DNA of 34,295 bases, taken from Candidatus Kuenenia stuttgartensis (GTDB lineage Bacteria > Planctomycetota > Planctomycetia > Pirellulales > UBA1268). Shown here one piece after another: positions 16,058 to 24,665 of this stretch. Numbering within the stretch: position 1 is the first letter of the stretch; every line of letters begins with the position of its first letter. The position numbers and the translations under genes were made by a program. Under the pieces are notes generated by a model. It was not told where the DNA came from, did no database searches, and saw only the letters and a program-made list of their open reading frames with translations. Location of the stretch: assembly GCA_945883745.1 (NCBI GenBank), contig CAMCYH010000027.1:1-34295 (forward strand), read 5' to 3'.

Positions 16058-16474
16058 GAGAGCGATCCGTCAGAGGCTTGAACACGAAGGGCCGCAGAAA
16101 CACTTTCGCCGGAACCTTTTACCACCAGACCGCCTTTTTTCGGAATTTTGCCCGTTCGGCGCACCAAAAAAAGTTGGCTTTCCCATGCCCGTGGCGACAT
16201 AATCTCAAGCCCCCGGAACCCGCGGCCAGTTCCCAGATGGTCCCCCCCTTTTTCTCCCTCGTCAACCGGCCTTTGCCCAGCGACTCCAATCCCCCCATCC
16301 GCCGGAAAGCGGTTCGTGCCCGGGCTGTTTTTGGGCCACTGGACTTGGTCGGGCCTTGAATCACACTGTCGACTTCACGAATGATGCATCGGTGCCTGGA
16401 AGCACCCCGCGGGTGAACGATCGCCTGGTCATGTTTGCCTGTTCATGGTTGTAGGATCCTGAAGGAGCTTTCAC
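16058..16474. other. 417-bp upstream region of the sigma factor gene
   Basis: This is the divergent control region between the zinc-ribbon operon (minus) and the RpoD-type gene (plus). It contains a plausible sigma-70 promoter at 16174-16203, which would give a leader of about 265 bases. The leader includes pyrimidine-rich stretches (near 16240-16260) and the GGAG site before the TTG start. No ORF here looks coding. Confidence 0.5.
16174..16203 (+). promoter_or_regulatory. Candidate sigma-70 promoter for rpoD
   Basis: TTGGCT (16174-16179) and CATAAT (16198-16203) are separated by 18 bases. The -10 matches consensus at 5 of 6 positions and the -35 at 4 of 6. It is the best promoter-like pair upstream of the sigma factor gene. 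Confidence 0.5.
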
Positions 16475-18064
16475 TTGTACGACTCGCTGCTGGACGAACT
16501 CGAAGACGATGTTGTCTCCAATCCGCAGGAAGTTGAGGAACTGACCGAAAAGGTCGTGAACGCCGAGGAGGCCGATGCCGAACTTCTCGATGACGACGCC
16601 GATGCTCCCGTGATTCCAGAAGGCGAACTCGCCGAAGACGCGGACGTCGAGGCAAATGGCGACGCCGATGAAGTGCTCGCCGAACAGGTCGAAAACTGGT
16701 CTGACGACCCGGTCCGCATGTACCTGACGCAGATGGGCGAGATCCCCCTGCTCACTCGTGCGCAGGAAATCTACCTTGCCCGTCAGATCGAGACGACCCG
16801 GGCCCAGTTCCGCGCCAAACTGCTCGAGTGCGAATTTGTCTGCCAGCAGGCCTTCAAGGTCCTGTCGCGGGTGCATCGCGGCGAACTTCCCTTCGACCGC
16901 ACCGTGCAGGTGTCGGTGACAGACCGGCTGGAAAAAGACCAAATACTGGGGCGGTTGCCTCACAACCTCAAGACGCTCGATGTTCTGCTCAAGCAGAATA
17001 AGGCCGACTACCGCATCGCCCTTTCCAAGAAGCGAAAGATGGTGGAGCGGCGGCAGGCCTGGGCCCGGCTTGGCCGGCGGCGGCAGCGGTGCGTTCGGCT
17101 CATCGAAGAACTCGGCCTGCGGACACAGCGGATCGAGGCGATGATCCCGACGCTCGAAGGCTTCGTGGCGCGGCTGAAGGAACTCAAGACGAAGATCGAC
17201 GCCCACAAGCGGACCAAGCAGCCTCCGTCGGCTCGAGCCCAACTGGTCGACGAATACCGCGCGATTCTCAAAGCCTGCCAGGAGACGCCGCGGAGCCTCA
17301 AGCGGCGGGTCGACCAAATTCGCGTGATCTTCGCGAAGTATCAGAAGGCGAAGCGGGGCCTGTCCGAGGGCAATCTCCGCCTCGTGGTCTCGATTGCCAA
17401 GAAGTACCGCAACCGTGGCCTGTCGTTCCTCGACCTGATCCAGGAAGGCAACGCCGGATTGATGCGGGCGGTCGACAAATTCGAGTATCGCCGCGGCTTC
17501 AAGTTTTGCACCTACGCCACCTGGTGGATCCGGCAGGCGATCACCCGCGCGGTAGCCGACCAGAGCCGCACGATCCGCATTCCGGTGCACATGGTCGAGA
17601 CGATGAGCCGCGTCCGCAACGTCGCCCGCCAGCTGCTGCAGGAGTATGGCCGTGAGCCGACGATCGAGGAGATCGCCGCCCGGGCCGGAACGCCGGTGGA
17701 CGAGACGCGTCGCGTGACGGCGATGAGCCGCTACCCAATCAGCCTTGATCGCCCGGTCGGTAACAGCGAAGACAGCCACTTCGGTGATCTGCTTCCCGAC
17801 ACCGGCGCGGAAAACCCGGCCGTCGGTGCCGCCCAGGAAATGCTGCGCAACCGGATCGCCAAGGTCTTGAAGAGCCTTTCGTACCGCGAGCGGGAGATCA
17901 TCAAGCTCCGCTACGGCCTTGGTGATGGCTACAGCTACACGCTCGAAGAGGTGGGCCACATCTTCAAGGTAACCCGTGAGCGAATCCGGCAGATCGAAGC
18001 AAAGGCCGTTCGCAAGCTCCAGGCCCCGGCCCGCAGCGAAGAGTTGTCTGGCTTCCTGGACTAA
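16475..18064 (+). CDS. rpoD: RNA polymerase primary sigma factor, RpoD/SigA type
   Basis: The 529-residue sigma-70 factor directs RNA polymerase to housekeeping promoters. The N-terminal 75 residues are very acidic (region 1.1-like). Region 1.2 is [13 protein letters not shown] near 77-90. A basic, probably helical non-conserved insert follows (about 110-290). Region 2 begins near 295 (E-G-N-L-R-L-V-V) and includes L-D-L-I-Q-E-G-N and the -10 recognition helix [11 protein letters not shown]. Region 3 has I-R-I-P-V-H-M. Region 4 ends with the helix-turn-helix R-E-R-I-R-Q-I-E-A near 510. The start is TTG at 16475, with GGAG 7 bases upstream; no ATG fits. The group 1 assignment is firm by architecture. 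Planctomycetes may carry several RpoD-like factors, so housekeeping status is likely rather than proven. Confidence 0.93.
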   Translation: MYDSLLDELEDDVVSNPQEVEELTEKVVNAEEADAELLDDDADAPVIPEGELAEDADVEANGDADEVLAEQVENWSDDPVRMYLTQMGEIPLLTRAQEIYLARQIETTRAQFRAKLLECEFVCQQAFKVLSRVHRGELPFDRTVQVSVTDRLEKDQILGRLPHNLKTLDVLLKQNKADYRIALSKKRKMVERRQAWARLGRRRQRCVRLIEELGLRTQRIEAMIPTLEGFVARLKELKTKIDAHKRTKQPPSARAQLVDEYRAILKACQETPRSLKRRVDQIRVIFAKYQKAKRGLSEGNLRLVVSIAKKYRNRGLSFLDLIQEGNAGLMRAVDKFEYRRGFKFCTYATWWIRQAITRAVADQSRTIRIPVHMVETMSRVRNVARQLLQEYGREPTIEEIAARAGTPVDETRRVTAMSRYPISLDRPVGNSEDSHFGDLLPDTGAENPAVGAAQEMLRNRIAKVLKSLSYREREIIKLRYGLGDGYSYTLEEVGHIFKVTRERIRQIEAKAVRKLQAPARSEELSGFLD

Positions 18065-18144
18065 GCAAACGCACGGAAGACCCGCAGGTTGGCAGGCGTC
18101 AACGCGCCCAACCCGGCCCGGGGTTGCCACGGGGTTCGGTAGAG

Positions 18145-18242
18145 GCGAAGGGCTCCCCGTGCTCCGGGAGCTGGCAGAGAGTGAGCGAAGGCCTGGAGGG
18201 CCGCAGCGAACGTCCGGCGACGGGGCACGGGTAGCCCTTCGC
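18145..18242. repeat. Palindromic repeat family 1, copy A (internally deleted)
   Basis: This 98-bp element has 22-base inverted arms (18145-18166 and 18221-18242) that match at 20 of 22 positions, one of the two differences being a G-T pair. The interior matches copy B (23785-23925) except that 43 bases are missing between two AGCYGGC sequences. It lies 80 bases after the sigma factor stop. Confidence 0.88.
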
Positions 18243-18283
18243 CGGTTTGAGCGAGAGGACTTTCCGAGGCGAGCACCGCAAAC

Positions 18284-18312
18284 TTTGGTGCCCGGGTTCG
18301 TGGGGCTATACT
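18284..18312 (+). promoter_or_regulatory. Candidate promoter for PSD1 gene
   Basis: TATACT (18307-18312) matches the -10 consensus well. The -35 is poor (TTTGGT, 17-base spacing). The same TATACT box, preceded by GGG, appears before the VOC gene at 23142. Confidence 0.4.
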
Positions 18313-18408
18313 GCCGTGTGAGTCCGCCGATCGACCCTGCTCTCGGGTCCGCGTCGGAGCCCCTTGTGGCCCGACGGCGAAGCGGACGTTTTCCAACGGA
18401 GTGATCCA

Positions 18409-21400
18409 ATGGCAAACGGACGTGACTGCGCGGCCCGGTGGTATGCGGTGATGGGGCTGCTCCCGGCAGTGCTTATGGCGTCGATGGCTGTCGCCAGTGA
18501 GCCAGTGTCGTTCAACCGCGACATTCGGCCGATCATGTCGGACACCTGCTTCCACTGCCACGGCAACGATGCCGGCACCCGGGAGGCCGGCCTGCGGCTT
18601 GATGTCCGTGAGGCTGCCCTCGGGGAGACCGCGGGGGGCGTGGTGCCGATCGTGCCGGGCGATCCCGACTCGAGTGCCATCATCCGGCGGATTTTCGACA
18701 CCGACGATCCGATGCCGCCGGATTCAGCCCATAAACCTCTTTCCAAGGAGCAGAAAGAACTCTTCCGCCGGTGGGTTGCCGAGGGAGCCATCTACGAACC
18801 GCACTGGGCGTATGCGCCGCTCTCCCGCCCTGCCCTGCCTGCCGGCTTCGAAACAGTTCATCCGATCGACGCGTTCATCCAGGCCCGCCTCGCCGCCAAG
18901 GGCCTCGAGCCCGCGCCGGCGGCCCCACCCCATGTGCTCACGCGGCGGCTCGCGCTCGATCTTACGGGGCTGCCGCCCGCGGCGGTGCTGCCGGCTGGCG
19001 ACGGATCCCTGGCAGATGCCGCCCTCGTCGATGCCCTGCTCGCCTCACCACACTTTGGTGAGCGGATGGCAGTCTGGTGGCTCGATATCGCCCGCTTTGC
19101 CGACACGGTCGGCTTTCATGGCGACCAAAACCAGCGGATTTTTCCGTATCGCGATTACGTCATCAATGCGTTTAACACGAATAAGCGGTTTGATGACTTC
19201 ACCCGCGAGCAACTTGCCGGCGACCTCTTGCCGAATCCCACGCCTGAGCAACTGGTGGCCACCGGCTACAACCGGCTCAACATGATGACCCGCGAAGGGG
19301 GTGCCCAGCCGAAGGAATACCTGGCGAAGTACGGTGCCGAGCGAGTGCGATCGGTGGCGGCAGCCTGGTTTGGCAGCACGTTTGGCTGCGCGGAATGCCA
19401 TGATCATAAGTTTGATCCGATCTCCGCCCGTGATTTTTATGAACTGCAGGCCTTCTTTGCCGACGTCAAGCAGTGGGGTGTGTACAGCCACTATGGCTAC
19501 ACGCCAGAGCCAGAACTGCGGGGCTTCGATAATGAACACCCCTTTCCGCCGGAACTCCAGGTCGAGAGCCCGTGGCTGAAGAAACGGCATGATGGGCTCC
19601 AGAAACGGCTCGACGATGAGATCGCGGCGACGGCCAGGCGGCTGGCTGCCGATCCGGCTGCCCAGGCGGCTCAGACCGAGTGGGAGCGGCGTGTGGGAGC
19701 GTTTCTCCAGTCGCATGCCGAGGGCTGGCTCCCGGTCACTCCCACTGAAACACGGATCACCAAAAACGGTGAGCCGCTGCCCGACCGAGTGGCGAAGGTA
19801 TCGCCAAGTCAGGCTGTATCGAGCGGGAAGCCACTCGGTGGCGGCGAGGTGATTGAAATCGTAACGTCGCTCGAGGGCATTCAGGCCCTGTCGGCCGTGC
19901 GGCTCACGGCCGACATCGCAACGGTCGAGCCCGACGAGCGGGCGGCGATTGCTGGGAGCCGGCTCACCCTGGCGTTGGCGATTCACCCCGCCGAGGGCAA
20001 GCCCCGGCCGGTGGGGCTGCTGGCTGGTGAGGCTACGGTGAGGCGGCCGGTCTATCGGTCGGGCTTCGAAGTGCCGGGGCTCACCAGCGAATGGCGGCTG
20101 CCATTCGAGCTGCCGGAGGGCGTATCGCCCGTTGCCACATGGCTCACCGATCCAGTGGTGCTGGCACCGGGCGAGCGGCTCGTGGCCACGATCGGCGGCG
20201 ATGGCAAGCTCCCGGTACAGATTGCGCTCAGTCCCTTGGGGGCGGCCGAGCCGGCGTTGGTCGCCGCTGCAACCGATCGGGCAGCGCTCGCTGCGGCCAC
20301 GGCCCGATCGCCGGAGCAGGCCGCCCGGGCCACCGCAGCCTTTTTTCTCTCGACAGCCTTCGATCGCGCGGCCTTCGATCGGGTGCACGCCCTTGCCAAG
20401 GAACTCGACGGCCTCTTCGGGGGCCGCACCTGGACACTCATCACCGAGGCAGCAGCCAATCCGCTCGCGGTTCGCGTGCTGCCCCGTGGCAACTGGCAGG
20501 ATGAATCCGGACCGGTCGTGCTGCCGGCAACGCCAGGCTTTCTGCCCGGGCGGATTGAAAGCACCGCAGAGCGGCGGCTCACCCGTCTCGATCTTGCCAA
20601 CTGGCTCGTGTCGGATGTCAACCCGATCACGCCGCGGGCCGTGATGAATCGGCTATGGTCAGTGTTCTTCGGCACAGCCCTGAGCGCTGCCGTCGACGAT
20701 CTCGGATCGCAAGGGGAGCTCCCCTCGCATCCGCAGCTCCTCGACTGGCTGGCCTGCGAGTTTCGTGATTCCGGCTGGGACATCCAGCACATGATCCGGC
20801 TGATCGTCACGAGCCACACCTACCGGCAGTCGAGCATGCTCCAGCCGGCGGCCCTCGCGATCGATCCGGCCAATCGACTACTCGCGTCTCAGAACCCACG
20901 ACGCCTGGAGGCGGAGTTTGTCCGCGACAACGCGCTGGCCATCGCCGGGATCCTTAATCTGGAAGACATCGGCGGGCCGAGCGTGAAGCCCTACCAGCCG
21001 GCCGGCTACTACGAGGCGCTCCAGTTCCCCAACCGCGACTACATGGCCGATGCCGACGAGCGACAGTGGCGACGTGGCGTCTACAGCCATTGGCAGCGGA
21101 CCTTTCTCCATCCGATGCTCGCCAACTTCGACGCCCCGGCCCGCGATGAATGCGCCGCCGCTCGGACGCTGAGCAACACTCCACAGCAGGCGCTGACGCT
21201 CCTCAACGATCCAATCTTCGTCGAAGCGGCCCGAAAGTTTGCGGAGCGGTTGCTCGCGGATTCCTCTCCGCACGACGATGCAGGCCGGATCCGCCTGGCC
21301 TACCGGCTAGCCTTGAATCGTGAACCCCGTGAGGCCGAAGCTACGTCGCTCGCCAGCTTCCTTGCCGCCCAACGGGAGGCCTTCGCCGCCGCACCGGCCG

Positions 21401-21525
21401 ACGCCGAAAAGCTCCTCGCCGTCGGCCACGCACCACGACCAGACTTCGACTCGGTGGAACATGCAGCCTGGGCCCAACTGGCCCGCGTGCTGCTCAACAC
21501 CCAAGAGGTGATCACCCGTTACTAG
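18409..21525 (+). CDS. Planctomycete PSCyt1-DUF1549-DUF1553 (PSD1) cytochrome-type protein
   Basis: The 1038-residue exported protein starts with a signal peptide (residues 1-30, ending A-V-A-S). The PSCyt1 domain follows with the haem-attachment motif C-F-H-C-H (47-51) and R-D-I-R-P-I-M just before it. DUF1549 (PSCyt2, about 145-360) has D-L-T-G-L-P-P, W-W-L-D-I-A-R-F-A-D-T and a second motif, C-A-E-C-H (327-331), in F-G-C-A-E-C-H-D-H-K-F-D-P-I. A middle variable region (about 380-700) comes next, and DUF1553 (PSD1, about 715-1015) has N-W-L-V, R-A-V-M-N-R-L-W and L-S-N-T-P-Q-Q-A-L. These proteins are hallmark planctomycete envelope proteins with probable redox roles; their substrates are not established. 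The ATG at 18409 has GGAG 9 bases upstream. It is followed by its usual partner, DUF1501. Confidence 0.93.
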   Translation: MANGRDCAARWYAVMGLLPAVLMASMAVASEPVSFNRDIRPIMSDTCFHCHGNDAGTREAGLRLDVREAALGETAGGVVPIVPGDPDSSAIIRRIFDTDDPMPPDSAHKPLSKEQKELFRRWVAEGAIYEPHWAYAPLSRPALPAGFETVHPIDAFIQARLAAKGLEPAPAAPPHVLTRRLALDLTGLPPAAVLPAGDGSLADAALVDALLASPHFGERMAVWWLDIARFADTVGFHGDQNQRIFPYRDYVINAFNTNKRFDDFTREQLAGDLLPNPTPEQLVATGYNRLNMMTREGGAQPKEYLAKYGAERVRSVAAAWFGSTFGCAECHDHKFDPISARDFYELQAFFADVKQWGVYSHYGYTPEPELRGFDNEHPFPPELQVESPWLKKRHDGLQKRLDDEIAATARRLAADPAAQAAQTEWERRVGAFLQSHAEGWLPVTPTETRITKNGEPLPDRVAKVSPSQAVSSGKPLGGGEVIEIVTSLEGIQALSAVRLTADIATVEPDERAAIAGSRLTLALAIHPAEGKPRPVGLLAGEATVRRPVYRSGFEVPGLTSEWRLPFELPEGVSPVATWLTDPVVLAPGERLVATIGGDGKLPVQIALSPLGAAEPALVAAATDRAALAAATARSPEQAARATAAFFLSTAFDRAAFDRVHALAKELDGLFGGRTWTLITEAAANPLAVRVLPRGNWQDESGPVVLPATPGFLPGRIESTAERRLTRLDLANWLVSDVNPITPRAVMNRLWSVFFGTALSAAVDDLGSQGELPSHPQLLDWLACEFRDSGWDIQHMIRLIVTSHTYRQSSMLQPAALAIDPANRLLASQNPRRLEAEFVRDNALAIAGILNLEDIGGPSVKPYQPAGYYEALQFPNRDYMADADERQWRRGVYSHWQRTFLHPMLANFDAPARDECAAARTLSNTPQQALTLLNDPIFVEAARKFAERLLADSSPHDDAGRIRLAYRLALNREPREAEATSLASFLAAQREAFAAAPADAEKLLAVGHAPRPDFDSVEHAAWAQLARVLLNTQEVITRY

Positions 21526-21569
21526 TGAGTCGCTCTCGTACGAGCGACTAGGCTGAATACCAAAAGAGA

Positions 21570-21651
21570 GAGGTGAGGGGGTCGGCGAACGCTCGAGGAG
21601 CCTTGGGCGTATCCTCGCCCGGCGACGAGACTTTTGCCGCCCCCGAACCGG
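21570..21651. repeat. Palindromic repeat family 2, copy 2
   Basis: This 82-bp element is nearly identical to 7268-7349. The outer GGGGG(T)CGGC/GCCGCCCCC pairing is retained, while the inner AACGCT/AGCGTT stem is weakened by one change (AGCCTT). It lies between the PSD1 stop and the DUF1501 start, ending 23 bases before that ATG. Confidence 0.8.
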
Positions 21652-21674
21652 CGACATCCTGAGGATTAGTTCGT

Positions 21675-23123
21675 ATGACATTGCTCGACCCGCTGGCGAT
21701 CGCGCGACGCAGCTTCCTCCACCAAAGTGCCTATGGCCTCGGTGGCATGGCCCTGGCAATGCTGGGCCGCAAGACGTCTGCCGCGGCCATCGCGCCACCA
21801 GGGGACACGCCGCTCCCCCGGCCCGACGACTGGAGTGGCTCCCTCGCGCAGCCCCACTTCCCGGTGAAAGCCAAGCGGGTGATCTTCCTCTGCATGGCCG
21901 GCGGGCCCTCGCAGTTTGAAACATTCGACTGGAAGCCAGCCCTCAAGGAGCTCGACGGCAAGCCGTTTCCCGAATCGTTCACGAAGGGGCAGCAACTCGC
22001 CCAGCTCCAAAACGCTGTGCTCAAGGCCCGCGGCTCGTTCGTCGGCTTCCAGAAGCATGGCCAGGCGGGGATCGAGGTGAGCGATCTCTTCCCGCATCTG
22101 GCAGGGCAGGCCGACCGCTTGTGCGTGATCCGCTCGATGCAGACCGAACAGATCAACCACGACACGGCCCACGCCTTCATGAACACAGGGTCGATCATCA
22201 AGGGGCGGCCGAGCATGGGCTCGTGGCTCCTTTATGGCCTCGGCTCGGCATCCGACAATCTCCCTGGATTCATCGTGCTCACATCCTCGGGAAAAAACGG
22301 CCCGCAGCCGATCTCGGCCCGGCAGTGGTCGGCTGGCGTGCTGCCGAGCCGCTTTCAGGGCATCATGTTTCAGTCGAAGGGCGATGCCGTGCACTACATC
22401 GGCAGCCCGCCCGGGGTCTGCCAGAGCACGCAGCGACAGGTGGTCGAGGAGGTCGCCAGGCTCAACGGGCTCCTCGGCAAAGAGCAGAACGATCCCGAGA
22501 TCGCCACCCGAATCGCCCAATACGAAATGGCTTTTCGGATGCAGTCGAGTGTGCCGGAACTCACTGACTTCTCCGGTGAGACGCAGGAAACACTCGATCT
22601 CTACGGCGTCAAGGAGCCGGGGGACGGTTCCTTCGCCTCCAATTGTCTGCTCGCCCGGCGGCTGGCCGAACGGGGCGTACGGATGATCCAGCTCTATCAC
22701 CGAGCCTGGGACCATCATTCCAACATCGAGCCCGGCATGCAGGAAGGGGCTGCGGCAGTCGACAAACCATCGGCTGCCCTGCTCGAAGATCTCGCCCGCC
22801 GCGGGCTGCTCGACGACACACTGGTGTTGTGGGGAGGCGAGTTTGGCCGCACGCCGATGGGCCAGGGCTCAGGCCGCGACCACCACATTCTTTCCTTCAG
22901 CGTGTTTCTCGCGGGCGGCGGCAGCAAACCGGGCACCACCTGGGGCACCACCGACGAACTCGGCTACCGCGCGGTCGACGACGTGGTCTCCGTCCACGAT
23001 CTGCATGCCACGATGCTGGCGCTGCTGGGCATCGACCACCACCGGCTGACGACGAAGTTTCAGGGGCTCGACGTCCGCCTCACTGGCATCGCCGGCAAGG
23101 TGGTCAAGGGCATCATGGCCTGA
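21675..23123 (+). CDS. DUF1501 (alkaline phosphatase/sulfatase-fold) exported protein
   Basis: The 482-residue protein belongs to the DUF1501 family. The N-terminus A-R-R-S-F-L followed by a hydrophobic stretch (about 11-38) looks like a twin-arginine signal. Family motifs are visible: V-I-F-L-C-M-A-G-G-P-S-Q-F-E-T-F-D near residue 70, N-H-D-T-A-H-A-F-M near 160, W-D-H-H-S-N near 345, and W-G-G-E-F-G-R-T-P near 390 followed by G-R-D-H-H. The histidine/aspartate pattern resembles the metal site of alkaline phosphatase-fold enzymes, but no substrate is known. It almost always accompanies PSD1 genes in planctomycetes, as here, and the pair is thought to act together in the periplasm. A family 2 repeat separates the two genes, so the pair may not be one simple mRNA. 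Confidence 0.92.
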   Translation: MTLLDPLAIARRSFLHQSAYGLGGMALAMLGRKTSAAAIAPPGDTPLPRPDDWSGSLAQPHFPVKAKRVIFLCMAGGPSQFETFDWKPALKELDGKPFPESFTKGQQLAQLQNAVLKARGSFVGFQKHGQAGIEVSDLFPHLAGQADRLCVIRSMQTEQINHDTAHAFMNTGSIIKGRPSMGSWLLYGLGSASDNLPGFIVLTSSGKNGPQPISARQWSAGVLPSRFQGIMFQSKGDAVHYIGSPPGVCQSTQRQVVEEVARLNGLLGKEQNDPEIATRIAQYEMAFRMQSSVPELTDFSGETQETLDLYGVKEPGDGSFASNCLLARRLAERGVRMIQLYHRAWDHHSNIEPGMQEGAAAVDKPSAALLEDLARRGLLDDTLVLWGGEFGRTPMGQGSGRDHHILSFSVFLAGGGSKPGTTWGTTDELGYRAVDDVVSVHDLHATMLALLGIDHHRLTTKFQGLDVRLTGIAGKVVKGIMA

Positions 23124-23147
23124 CGCGGCCCGTCAGCCGGGTATACT
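23120..23147 (+). promoter_or_regulatory. Candidate promoter for the VOC gene
   Basis: CTGACG (23120-23125) and TATACT (23142-23147) are 16 bases apart. The -35 overlaps the DUF1501 stop codon. Transcription would begin about 20 bases before the VOC start codon. Confidence 0.5.
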
Positions 23148-23175
23148 CCGCGGGATCACTCCCGGAGAATTTCCA

Positions 23176-23724
23176 ATGCCCACCCCCCGCATCGCATTCC
23201 CAATCGCCGTCCTCGTGGCCTCCCTCTCCACCTTTTCTTCCTGCCCGGCCGCTGAGCCGGCAGCTTTCACCCGCGCCACGATCGATCTTGGCATGGTCGT
23301 CAGCGACCTGGAGAAGTCTGTCGCGTTCTACACCGATGCGATCGGCTTCACCGAGCTGCCCGGTTTTGACGTGCCAGCGACGCTCGCCACCGATGCCGGC
23401 CTCACCGACGGCAAGCCGCTTTCGATCCGCGTGCTCGTCCTCGGTGAGGGGCCGGAGGCGACGAAGCTCAAGCTGATGCGCGTCGCCGGCACTACGCCCC
23501 GCACCGGCGATACCGACTTCATTCACTCCCACACCGGCTTCCGCTACCTCACGATCGTGGTGGCCGACACCGATGCCGCCTTGGCCCGGCTGGCCAAGCA
23601 TGGCGTGAAGCCACTGGCCAAAAGCCCGGCTCCGCTGCCCGAATCCCTCGGCCCCGGTCTCCTTCTCACCTGCGTCCGCGATCCCGACGGCAACATCGTC
23701 GAACTGCTGGGACCAAGAAAATAA
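23176..23724 (+). CDS. Secreted VOC-fold (glyoxalase-like) protein
   Basis: The 182-residue protein has a signal peptide (about 1-30) followed by one vicinal-oxygen-chelate domain made of two beta-alpha-beta-beta-beta modules. The first is V-V-S-D-L-E-K-S-V-A-F-Y near 40-50. The second is V-V-A-D-T-D-A-A-L-A-R-L near 130-140, ending in D-P-D-G-N-I-V-E-L-L-G. The final glutamate (in V-E-L-L) is where VOC enzymes place a metal ligand. The positions that usually hold histidine at the start of each module carry Leu and Tyr/Leu instead, so a normal metal site may be missing. Export of a VOC protein is unusual outside planctomycetes and their relatives. The ATG at 23176 has GGAG about 8 bases upstream. 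The enzymatic role is unknown; a binding function is possible. Confidence 0.82.
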   Translation: MPTPRIAFPIAVLVASLSTFSSCPAAEPAAFTRATIDLGMVVSDLEKSVAFYTDAIGFTELPGFDVPATLATDAGLTDGKPLSIRVLVLGEGPEATKLKLMRVAGTTPRTGDTDFIHSHTGFRYLTIVVADTDAALARLAKHGVKPLAKSPAPLPESLGPGLLLTCVRDPDGNIVELLGPRK

Positions 23725-23784
23725 CGGCGATCATTCACTGAACGCGGAGGCTCGGGGTTGCCTGTGCCATTTCGCCGGACGTTC

Positions 23785-23925
23785 GCGAAGGGCTCCCCGT
23801 GCTCCGGGAGCCGGCTTTGGCAGCGAGCGCAGGCATGGATGCCGGAAGCGAAGCTGGCAGAGAGTGAGCGAAGGCCTGGAGGGCCGCAGCGAACGTCCGG
23901 CGACGGAGCACGGGGAGCCCTTCGC
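23785..23925. repeat. Palindromic repeat family 1, copy B (full length)
   Basis: This 141-bp element has perfect 22-bp inverted arms (23785-23806 and 23904-23925). The interior contains smaller palindromes, GGCA-TGGA-TGCC and GGCCT-GGA-GGGCC. It lies between the convergent 3' ends of the VOC and APS kinase genes. Related copies are at 18145 and 28254. Confidence 0.93.
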
Positions 23926-23957
23926 CGGTTTGGGCGAGCGTCACAAAACCTTCGTCA

Positions 23958-24629
23958 TCACGCCGCGAGCTTCCCGGCCCGTTGGAGCCAGGCGATCACT
24001 TCGGCGGCGAGTGCGTCGGGCTGGTGGCTGGCTGACTCGAGCATGATCTCCGGCTGGAGGGGCTCCTCGTAGGGATCGTCGATGCCGGTGAAGCCCTTGA
24101 TCTCCCCGGCACGGGCCTTCTTGTAGAGTCCCTTCGGATCGCGGCTCTCGCAGACCTCGAGTGGCGCGCGCACGTAGATCTCTACAAAGTCACCGGCAGG
24201 CAGCACTGCCCGCACGGCGTCACGGTCGCGACGGTAGGGACTGATGAACGCCGTGAGGGCGATGATGCCTGCCTGCACGAACAGCTCCGCTACGGCGCCG
24301 ATGCGACGGATATTTTCCTCGCGATCCTGCGAGCCGAAGCCGAGGCCAAACCGCCGCGCAAACTCGGCTCCGTGCCGGGCCTCGAGCAGCGCCGGGGCGG
24401 CGTTCAGCCCGTGTCGCACGTTGTCTCCATCCAAGAGAAATGTGCGACAGCCCCGTTCATAGAGCAGCCGGTCGACCGCATTAGCCACGGTGCTCTTGCC
24501 ACAACCCGACAGACCGGTGAACCAGAGCACGCATCCCCGGTGCCCTGCCGCCCGCTCCCGATCCTCACGGCTCACGGCATGGGCATGCCACCGCACATCG
24601 ACCACTTCGCCACCGCGATCGTCAGCCAT
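23958..24629 (-). CDS. cysC: Adenylylsulfate (APS) kinase
   Basis: This 223-residue enzyme phosphorylates APS to PAPS using ATP, for sulfate assimilation or sulfation. The P-loop is G-L-S-G-C-G-K-S-T (39-47). Family motifs follow: [10 protein letters not shown] near 70, N-I-R-R-I-G-A-V-A near 105, F-I-S-P-Y-R-R-D-R near 130, the substrate-lid stretch D-P-K-G-L-Y-K-K-A, and G-I-D-D-P-Y-E-E-P near 190. The ATG at 24629 (M-A-D-D-R) is chosen because GGGAG lies 8 bases upstream; an ATG eight codons earlier (24653) has no such site. It is not next to ATP sulfurylase genes. A kinase used for sulfated glycans is possible but not shown here. Confidence 0.93.
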   Translation of the reverse strand: MADDRGGEVVDVRWHAHAVSREDRERAAGHRGCVLWFTGLSGCGKSTVANAVDRLLYERGCRTFLLDGDNVRHGLNAAPALLEARHGAEFARRFGLGFGSQDREENIRRIGAVAELFVQAGIIALTAFISPYRRDRDAVRAVLPAGDFVEIYVRAPLEVCESRDPKGLYKKARAGEIKGFTGIDDPYEEPLQPEIMLESASHQPDALAAEVIAWLQRAGKLAA

Positions 24630-24665
24630 GTCTCGATCTCCCGCGCTGTTCATCGCACGCTGTCA

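Larger units (their letters stand above)
18065..18408. other. 344-bp gap holding repeat family 1 copy and a promoter
   Basis: This gap lies between the sigma factor stop and the PSD1 start. It contains a shortened family 1 palindrome (18145-18242) and then a TATACT -10-like box at 18307-18312. The last 90 bases form the PSD1 leader. No coding sequence is supported. Confidence 0.55.

Noticed and set aside
16361..18415. A 684-residue open frame on the minus strand opposite the sigma factor gene
   Set aside because: It is the antisense shadow of a GC-rich gene; the plus-strand frame has every RpoD motif and the minus-strand product has no recognisable domain.
23735..23944. Similar minus-strand peptides (T-G-E-G-L-P-V) inside the repeats at 18.2 and 23.9 kb
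   Set aside because: The shared peptide comes from the shared repeat DNA, not from a conserved gene; copy C breaks the frame.
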